Source: Acidimicrobiia bacterium
Lineage (GTDB): Bacteria > Actinomycetota > Acidimicrobiia > Acidimicrobiales > JACDCH01
NCBI GenBank assembly: GCA_013694495.1
Contig: JACDCH010000597.1
Span: forward strand, 1-16,027
Direction of reading: 5' to 3'
Length of the DNA: 16,027 nt
Shown: piece after piece, positions 1 through 5,196 of the stretch
Layout: each line of letters begins with the position of its first letter
Position numbering within the stretch: position 1 is the first letter of the stretch
The notes under the pieces: generated by a model
Databases searched by the model: none
Seen by the model: the letters and a program-made list of their open reading frames with translations, nothing else
Told to the model about the DNA's origin: nothing
Program-made: the position numbers and the translations under genes

Positions 1-2
1 AC

Positions 3-1328
3 CACGGGCCCGACGACGCCGCCGCGGCGGTGGGCGCCGCCGCCGACGCGCTGCCCGGGTGGGCCGCCACCGCGCCCCGGGAGCGGGCCGAGGTGCTGCG
101 CGCCGCCCACGAGCTGCTGCTGGCCCACGCCGACGAGCTGGCCGAGCTGATCACGAAGGAGAACGGCAAGCCCATCGCCGAGGCCAAGGGCGAGATCACG
201 TACTCGGCCGACTTCTTCCGCTGGTACTCCGAGGAGGCGTGCCGGCTCGCCGGGCAGGTCTCGGTGGCGCCGGCCGGCGGCGGGCGGATCCTCACGATGC
301 TCCAGCCGGTGGGCGTGGCCTACCTGATCTCGCCCTGGAACTTCCCGGCCGCCATGCTCGCCCGCAAGATCGCCCCGGCCCTCGCCGCCGGCTGCACGGC
401 CATCTCGAAACCCGCCGCCCTGACCCCGCTGACGGCCATCCGCATGCACGAGCTGTGCATGGAGGCGGGCGTGCCCGAGGGCGTGCTCCACACGATCACG
501 ACCAAGGACTCGAAGGCGGTGACGAAGGCGATCCTCGACGACGACCGGGTGCGCAAGCTGAGCTTCACCGGGTCGACCGAGGTCGGCCGGGTCCTCCTGC
601 GCCAGTGCGCCGAGCGGGTCGTGAACACGAGCATGGAGCTGGGCGGCAACGCCCCCTTCCTCGTGTTCGCCGACGCCGACCTCGACGCCGCCGTCGAGGG
701 GGCCATGGTGGCCAAGCTCCGCCACAACGGGGAGACGTGCACCGCAGCCAACCGCTTCTACGTGGAGGCCTCGGTGGCCGGCGAGTTCGCCGAGCGCTTC
801 GCCGCCCGGATGGCCGAGCTCAAGGTCGGCCCCGGCATCGACCCCGACTCGCAGCTCGGTCCGCTCATCGACGAGGACGGCCGCGAGAAGGTGGAGCGCC
901 TGGTGCAGGCGGCCCTCGACGGCGGCGCCGACGTCGTCACCGGCGGTCGCCGCCCCGCCGGGCTCGACCGGGGCTACTTCTACGAGCCCACGGTCCTGGC
1001 CGGCGTGGCGCCGGGCAACCCGGTTCTGGCCGAGGAGATCTTCGGCCCCGTCGCCCCGATCACCGCCTTCGAGCGCGAGGACGAGGCCATCGACCTGGCC
1101 AACGACAGCGAGTACGGCCTCGTGGCCTACGTGTACACCGGCGACCTCGCCCGGGGGCTGCGGGTGAGCGAGGCGCTCGAGAGCGGGATGATCGGCCTGA
1201 ACAAGGGCGTCGTGTCCGATCCCGCCGCACCCTTCGGCGGGGTCAAGCAGTCCGGCCTCGGCCGCGAGGGCGGCCACGAGGGCGTCCTCGCCTTCTGCGA
1301 GCAGAAGTACATCGCCACGAACTGGTAG
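3..1328 (+). CDS. Aldehyde dehydrogenase, succinate-semialdehyde dehydrogenase type (5' end missing)
   Basis: NAD(P)-dependent aldehyde dehydrogenase that probably oxidises succinate semialdehyde to succinate (GABA or related catabolism, cytoplasmic). The frame is open to the left edge, so the true start lies outside the window; a GTG at 30 is only an internal candidate. Numbering from that GTG, the general-base Glu203 sits in MELGGNAPF and the catalytic Cys237 in GETCTAANR. The Rossmann segment has SPWNFP and FTGSTEVG, and the C-terminus has EEIFGPV and FGGVKQSGLGREGG. The stretch from ELGGNAPF through DADLDAAVEGA to the Cys resembles GabD closely, which is why I favour succinate semialdehyde; another short-chain aldehyde is possible. 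The cofactor-loop motif reads KPAALTPL where many relatives have KPAE or KPAS. About 30-40 residues appear to be missing. It converges on the lipoprotein gene across a hairpin 14 bases past its stop. Family is near certain, substrate moderately so. Confidence 0.9.
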   Translation, partial: HGPDDAAAAVGAAADALPGWAATAPRERAEVLRAAHELLLAHADELAELITKENGKPIAEAKGEITYSADFFRWYSEEACRLAGQVSVAPAGGGRILTMLQPVGVAYLISPWNFPAAMLARKIAPALAAGCTAISKPAALTPLTAIRMHELCMEAGVPEGVLHTITTKDSKAVTKAILDDDRVRKLSFTGSTEVGRVLLRQCAERVVNTSMELGGNAPFLVFADADLDAAVEGAMVAKLRHNGETCTAANRFYVEASVAGEFAERFAARMAELKVGPGIDPDSQLGPLIDEDGREKVERLVQAALDGGADVVTGGRRPAGLDRGYFYEPTVLAGVAPGNPVLAEEIFGPVAPITAFEREDEAIDLANDSEYGLVAYVYTGDLARGLRVSEALESGMIGLNKGVVSDPAAPFGGVKQSGLGREGGHEGVLAFCEQKYIATNW

Positions 1329-1341
1329 CGGGCGCCGCCTG

Positions 1342-1370
1342 CGCCGGACCCTCGGGCGAGGGCTCCGGCG
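1342..1370. terminator. GC-rich hairpin between convergent genes
   Basis: An almost perfect inverted repeat: CGCCGGA at 1342-1348 and CCCTC at 1349-1353 pair with GAGGG at 1358-1362 and TCCGGCG at 1364-1370, with only C1363 bulged and a four-base loop. It fills the 42-base gap between the aldehyde dehydrogenase stop (1328) and the lipoprotein stop (1371), so it can end transcription from both sides. There is no T tract on either strand, so it would be an L-shaped, actinobacterial-type terminator rather than a classical one. The structure is seen directly; the function is inferred from position. Confidence 0.6.
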
Positions 1371-2249
1371 TCAGACGAAGAGGGCGGTGTCGCCGAAGAT
1401 GTCGACGCAGAAGGCGGTGGTGGCCTCGACCCGGCCGCCGCACAGGCCGCCGTAGACCTGGTCGGTGGTGCCCTCGGTGGCGCCCCGGAACAGGTCGTCG
1501 CAGGCGATCATGTCGCCGGCGAAGCAGCCCTCGGCGTTGGCCGTGTCGACGATGTCGTCGGGCACCGGCGCGGCGGCGATCATCAGCTCGGCGCACTCCA
1601 CGCTGAAGCCGGCGCCCTCCTCGGGTTCGATGCGGCCGCCGCACGTGTCGCCGTAGGCCTCGTCGATGCTGCCCGCCGGGGTCTGGCCGAACAGGTCGTC
1701 GCAGGCGACGGGGTCGCCGTCGAAGCAGCCCTGCGCCAGGGCGGCGAACTCGGGCGCGATGTCGGCGGGGATCTCCTCGCGGGCGTTCACCTGGACGTCC
1801 TCCGTCGAGCCGCCGCCACCGGTGGTCGTGGTGCCGGCCTCGGTCGTGGTCGTGGTCTCGGGCTCCGAGGTGGTGGTGGTCTCGGGCTCGGTGGTGGTGG
1901 TCGTCTCCGGCGCCTCGAACGGGTCGTCGATGTCGCAGGGGCCGGCGTTGTCGCCGAACGCCTCGTCGATGGCGTCGAGCAGCTCCTCGCCCTCGTCGCC
2001 GTCGTTGACGGCGGACTCGATGTCGCGGACGCTCTGGAGGTCGGCGCTGGGCGCGGACTCGAGGAGGCCTTCGATCACCTCGTCGAGCTGGTCGGGGTTC
2101 TCGAGGTCGCCGTCGGCGACCTGGTCGGACAGCTGCTGGAGGTCGTCGCAGAAGGCGGCCTGGTCGCCACCCCCGCCGGCGTCGTCGCCGCAGGCCGCGA
2201 GGCCCAGGGCGAGGAGGAGGGTGGTTGCCAACGCCGCAGCTCGCTTCAT
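1371..2249 (-). CDS. Secreted lipoprotein with Thr-rich linker and two Cys-rich repeats
   Basis: A 292-residue exported lipoprotein of unknown function. The start at 2249 gives a textbook lipoprotein signal: MKR, a hydrophobic stretch, then a lipobox ending at Cys20 (GLAAC). Upstream in-frame starts would bury this signal. Residues 30-110 form a small acidic domain with Cys34 and Cys105. Residues 115-147 are a threonine/glutamate linker. Then come two related modules (about 163-219 and 230-281) sharing GCF-x-GD-x2-ACDDLF, then YG-x2-CGGR. In both modules the first three cysteines have identical spacing (C-x7-C-x19-C: 175/183/203 and 242/250/270), each followed by one more Cys (219, 281), suggesting two disulfides per module. 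From memory, this ACDDL...CGGR motif recurs in actinobacterial exported proteins of unknown role. It is divergent from the thiolase gene. Secretion is confident; no function is assigned. Confidence 0.85.
   Translation of the reverse strand: MKRAAALATTLLLALGLAACGDDAGGGGDQAAFCDDLQQLSDQVADGDLENPDQLDEVIEGLLESAPSADLQSVRDIESAVNDGDEGEELLDAIDEAFGDNAGPCDIDDPFEAPETTTTTEPETTTTSEPETTTTTEAGTTTTGGGGSTEDVQVNAREEIPADIAPEFAALAQGCFDGDPVACDDLFGQTPAGSIDEAYGDTCGGRIEPEEGAGFSVECAELMIAAAPVPDDIVDTANAEGCFAGDMIACDDLFRGATEGTTDQVYGGLCGGRVEATTAFCVDIFGDTALFV
1431..1763 (-). repeat. Two tandem Cys-rich protein modules in the lipoprotein
   Basis: Internal protein-level duplication within the lipoprotein: module 1 is encoded at about 1632-1763 and module 2 at about 1431-1562. 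Both carry GCF, GD, ACDDLF and CGGR in the same order with exactly conserved cysteine spacing, while the DNA has diverged, so the duplication looks old. Confidence 0.75.
1836..1907 (-). repeat. Three 8-residue Thr-rich linker repeats
   Basis: Three tandem 24-base units encode ETTTTTEP, ETTTTSEP and ETTTTTEA. They form a flexible, probably extended linker between the N-terminal domain and the Cys-rich modules; such Thr-rich stretches often serve as wall-spanning stalks. On the plus strand the DNA reads as GTGGTCGTG-like low-complexity sequence, which makes it a slippage-prone spot. Confidence 0.75.
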
Positions 2250-2257
2250 GGTCACCG

Positions 2258-2263
2258 ACCCTA
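2258..2263 (-). promoter_or_regulatory. Putative -10 hexamer TAGGGT for the lipoprotein gene
   Basis: On the minus strand TAGGGT ends 8 bases before the ATG at 2249. It fits the actinobacterial TAnnnT -10 pattern, and the distance would place the transcription start at or within a base or two of the start codon, i.e. a leaderless mRNA. No Shine-Dalgarno sequence is visible. I see no convincing -35. Confidence 0.4.
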
Positions 2264-2328
2264 AACGAGGGGGCCGCCCGGTCGGTTCCTTGCTGCCGTG
2301 TTTGCCGTGGAGCGGGACGACCCGGCAC

Positions 2329-2348
2329 ACTTGACCGGTCGGTCAAGT
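2329..2348. promoter_or_regulatory. Perfect 9-2-9 palindrome, probable TetR-family operator
   Basis: ACTTGACCG (2329-2337), centre GT, then CGGTCAAGT (2340-2348) is a perfect inverted repeat. The length and the ACCGGTCGGT core are typical of TetR-family operators, many of which control acyl-CoA catabolism genes in actinobacteria. It lies 40 bases before the thiolase start, between the divergent lipoprotein and thiolase genes, and contains TTGACC (2331-2336), a good -35 element for the thiolase, so binding would be expected to repress. No TetR gene is present in the window, so the regulator would be encoded elsewhere. Confidence 0.65.
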
Positions 2349-2387
2349 CCGGCCGGCCCAACGGCTCCCACCCTCGCAGGAGACCCC

Positions 2388-3578
2388 ATGCCCAACGCAG
2401 TCATCGTCGACGTCGTCCGCACCGCCGGCGGCAAGCGCAACGGCAAGCTGTCGGGCTGGCACCCCTCCGACCTGTCGGCGGCGACGCTCAAGGCGCTCGT
2501 GGCCCGCAACGACCTCGATCCGGCCCTGATCGACGACGTCATCATGGGCTGCGTCATGCAGGTCGGCAGCCAGGGGCTGAACATCGGCCGCAACGCCGTG
2601 CTGGCCGCCGGGTTCCCCGAGTCCGTGCCCGCCACCACCGTCGACCGCCAGTGCGGGTCGTCGCAGCAGGCGGTCCACTTCGCGGCGCAGGGCGTGATGG
2701 CGGGGGCGTACGACATCGTCGTGGCCGCCGGCGTCGAGGTCATGACGACCACGCCGATGGGCGCCTCGATCACCCCCGGCTCGTTCCCGTTCGGCCCGAG
2801 CGTCATCGCCCGCTACGAGGCCACCGGGGGCCTCGTGCCCCAGGGCATCTCGGCCGAGATGATCGCCGACAAGTGGGCCATCTCCCGCGAGGACCTCGAC
2901 GAGTTCGGCGCCCGCAGCCAGCGGCGGGCCGCGCAGGCCCGCGACGAGGGCCGCTTCGACAACGAGATCGTCGGTGTCGACGAACTACGCCTCGACCGTG
3001 AGAGCGGCAAGGTCACCCCCGGCGACGGCCAGGTGACCGCCGACGAGGGCATCCGCGAGGGCACGACGGCCGAGACGCTGGCCAACCTGAAGCCGGCGTT
3101 CAAGCCCGACGGCAAGGTCACGGCGGGCAACAGCTCGCAGATCTCCGACGGCGCCTCGGCCGCTCTCATCATGAGCGAGGAGAAGGCCGCCGAGCTCGGC
3201 CTCACCCCCCGGGCCCGGTTCGTGCAGTTCGCCGTCGTCGGCGTCGACCCCGTCACCATGCTCACCGGTCCCATCCCCTCCACCGAGAAGGTCCTCGCCC
3301 GGGCCGGCCTCGGCGTCGCCGACATCGACCTGTTCGAGGTCAACGAGGCCTTCGCCTCGGTCGTGCTGGCCTGGGAGAAGGAGATCCACCCGGACATGGA
3401 CCGGGTGAACGTCAACGGCGGCGCCATCGCCCTCGGCCACCCCCTGGGTTGCTCCGGCACGAAGCTCCTGGCCACGTTGCTCAACGAGCTCGAGCGCACC
3501 GGCGGCCGCTTCGGCCTGCAGACGATGTGCGAGGGCGGCGGCCTGGCCAACGCCACCATCATCGAGCGCCTGGGGTAG
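2388..3578 (+). CDS. Acetyl-CoA acyltransferase (thiolase), FadA6-like
   Basis: A 396-residue thiolase catalysing CoA-dependent cleavage of 3-ketoacyl-CoA to acetyl-CoA and a shortened acyl-CoA (the last step of beta-oxidation), or the reverse condensation; cytoplasmic, normally a tetramer. The nucleophile Cys89 lies in VDRQCGSSQQA, the active-site His351 in GGAIALGHPLG, the second catalytic Cys381 in MCEGGG, and NEAFA precedes them. Length and motifs are complete. The motifs SSQQA, LTGPIPST and GLQTMCEGGG are close, from memory, to mycobacterial FadA6 of steroid-ring degradation, so the substrate may be more complex than a fatty acid; that is inference. The ATG at 2388 is chosen because GCAGGAGA sits just upstream (2377-2384); the frame opens earlier, but that would run through the operator-like palindrome. 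It appears monocistronic, and its transcription is probably controlled by the palindrome at 2329-2348. Confidence 0.93.
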   Translation: MPNAVIVDVVRTAGGKRNGKLSGWHPSDLSAATLKALVARNDLDPALIDDVIMGCVMQVGSQGLNIGRNAVLAAGFPESVPATTVDRQCGSSQQAVHFAAQGVMAGAYDIVVAAGVEVMTTTPMGASITPGSFPFGPSVIARYEATGGLVPQGISAEMIADKWAISREDLDEFGARSQRRAAQARDEGRFDNEIVGVDELRLDRESGKVTPGDGQVTADEGIREGTTAETLANLKPAFKPDGKVTAGNSSQISDGASAALIMSEEKAAELGLTPRARFVQFAVVGVDPVTMLTGPIPSTEKVLARAGLGVADIDLFEVNEAFASVVLAWEKEIHPDMDRVNVNGGAIALGHPLGCSGTKLLATLLNELERTGGRFGLQTMCEGGGLANATIIERLG

Positions 3579-3590
3579 CGCCCCGCGCAC

Positions 3591-3603
3591 CCTCCGGCGG
3601 AGG
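3591..3603. terminator. Short hairpin after the thiolase gene
   Basis: CCTCC (3591-3595), loop GGC, GGAGG (3599-3603) starts 12 bases after the thiolase stop. The stem is short and no T tract follows, so this is only a candidate. The rest of the 106-base gap to the response regulator shows no confident promoter. Confidence 0.25.
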
Positions 3604-3684
3604 ACCGGACTTCTCGACCGTCACCCTGCGTGTCTCGTCACCGCAGAACATGGGTAGCCAGCCGGGTTCGAAGCCAAGAGGCGT

Positions 3685-5196
3685 ATGGAGAACCCGATGC
3701 GGGTGCTGGTCGTGGACGACGACGAGGACGTCCGCGCGATCGTCCGCCGGAGCCTCGAGCGTGAGTGCCTCGACGTCGTCGAGGCCTCCGACGCCACCGA
3801 AGCGCTCCGCGTCGCCGCGACTCCGATCGATGTCGCCGTACTCGACATCGGCCTCCCGGGCACGACCGGCCTGGAGCTGCTGACCCAGCTCCGGGAGCAC
3901 CAGCGCGACCTGCCGGTGATCATGCTCACCGGGGCCGGAGCCGAAGCCGACCGGGTGCTCGGGCTCATGAGCGGAGCCGATGACTACGTGGTCAAGCCCT
4001 TCTCCGGTCGCGAGCTGGCCGCCCGGGTCATGGCCGCCGGACGGCGGCGGGCGCCGCTGCTCACGGAGACGATCGACAACGACGGGCTGACGATCGATTC
4101 GGCCGGCCGCCGGGCCTCCCTCCACGGCCGACCGCTCGAACTCACGCGGCGCGAGTTCGACCTGCTCCACCACCTGACCGCCCACGCCGGCCGCGCCTTC
4201 TCGCGCGACGAGCTGCTGCGGGCGGTCTGGGCCTCGTCGGCGGCGTGGCAGACGGCGGCCACCGTCACCGAGCACGTCCGCCGCCTGCGCACCAAGATCG
4301 AGGCCGACCCCGCCCACCCCGTCCGCCTCGTCACGGTCAGGGGGGCCGGCTACCGGCTCGAGACGCCGACGGGCACCACGCCCGCCGACGGCCCGCCGCT
4401 GCCGGTGGCGCGAACACGATCGGCGAGCGACCAGATCGACCACGCCGCCCTCGACGACGAGATCCGAGTCGGCCTCGAGCGGCGCGAGTTCCGGGTCCAC
4501 TACCAGCCCGTCGTCGACCTCCGCAACGGCCGCTGGACCGGGGTCGAGGCGCTGTTGCGCTGGCAGCACCCCCGGCGCGGCCTGCTGGCGCCCGCCGCCT
4601 TCATCGACCGGGCCGAGCGCTCGGGCGCCATCGTCGAGCTCGGGATGTACGTCCTCGAGGAGACGTGCCTGCAGTGGCGGCGCTGGCAGCAGGCCGGCAC
4701 CCCGCTCGAGGTGGCGGTGAACCTCTCCGGTCGTCAGATCGCCGACCCGGGCCTCGTCGACCGCATCGGCCGGGCGATGGCCGGCGCGGGCATGCCGCCC
4801 GGTGCGCTGTGGCTCGAGGTCACCGAGACGTCGTTGGTCGAGGACCTCGACCACGCCGCATCCGTGCTCGGGCGGATCACCGAACTCGGCGCCTGCGTGT
4901 CCATCGACGACTTCGGCACCGGGTGGGCGAGCCTCACCTACCTCCGCCAGTTCCCGGTGCGGGCCTTGAAGATCGACCGCATGTTCGTGGCCGGCCTCGA
5001 CGCAGGCCGCAACGACGCCGCGATCGTGAGCTCGATCATCTCGCTCGGCGCCGAGCTCGGGCTGTCGGTGGTGGCCGAAGGCATCGAGACCACCGAACAG
5101 CTGGAGCACCTGAAGGCGCTCGGGTGCGTGCTCGGCCAAGGCTACCTCTTCTCGCGCCCGCAGCCTCCCTGCGAGTTGCGCATCCAACGTGGCTGA
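3685..5196 (+). CDS. Response regulator with receiver, winged-helix DNA-binding and EAL domains
   Basis: A 503-residue cytoplasmic regulator with three domains in one chain. The receiver (about 5-116) has Asp11/Asp12, phospho-acceptor Asp54, Thr82 and Lys104. An OmpR/PhoB-type winged helix (about 133-228) has LTRREFDLL, SRDELL, VTEHVRRLRTKI and TVRGAGYRLE. A C-terminal EAL domain (about 255-495) hydrolyses c-di-GMP in its family. The expected catalytic set is present: Glu288 in VEALLRW, Asn346 in NLSGRQ, Glu381 in VTETS, Asp408/Asp409 in DDFGTG, Lys429 in LKID, Glu465 in AEGIET and Gln485 in GQGY. I therefore predict an active phosphodiesterase as well as a DNA-binding protein. The ATG at 3685 is preceded by AAGAGG (3676-3681). 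The hybrid kinase gene overlaps its end by 8 bases and is the obvious partner. Receiver-wHTH and receiver-EAL proteins are common; all three together is unusual. Confidence 0.93.
   Translation: MENPMRVLVVDDDEDVRAIVRRSLERECLDVVEASDATEALRVAATPIDVAVLDIGLPGTTGLELLTQLREHQRDLPVIMLTGAGAEADRVLGLMSGADDYVVKPFSGRELAARVMAAGRRRAPLLTETIDNDGLTIDSAGRRASLHGRPLELTRREFDLLHHLTAHAGRAFSRDELLRAVWASSAAWQTAATVTEHVRRLRTKIEADPAHPVRLVTVRGAGYRLETPTGTTPADGPPLPVARTRSASDQIDHAALDDEIRVGLERREFRVHYQPVVDLRNGRWTGVEALLRWQHPRRGLLAPAAFIDRAERSGAIVELGMYVLEETCLQWRRWQQAGTPLEVAVNLSGRQIADPGLVDRIGRAMAGAGMPPGALWLEVTETSLVEDLDHAASVLGRITELGACVSIDDFGTGWASLTYLRQFPVRALKIDRMFVAGLDAGRNDAAIVSSIISLGAELGLSVVAEGIETTEQLEHLKALGCVLGQGYLFSRPQPPCELRIQRG

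Noticed and set aside
59..1606. Long plus-strand frame (515 codons) through the aldehyde dehydrogenase
   Set aside because: Its product is Arg/Gly/Pro-rich with no domain, and the overlapping frame has all aldehyde dehydrogenase motifs; a GC-rich shadow frame.
1815..1912. GTGGTCGTG-like repeats as a possible CRISPR or microsatellite
   Set aside because: They encode the Thr-rich linker of the lipoprotein in frame, with no spacers.
3665..3675. GGTTCGAAGCC resembling a tRNA T-arm
   Set aside because: No acceptor stem, D-arm or anticodon arm can be built around it in the 106-base gap.
3559..5187. Minus-strand frame of 542 codons opposite the EAL regulator
   Set aside because: Composition-driven shadow of a gene with intact receiver, wHTH and EAL motifs.
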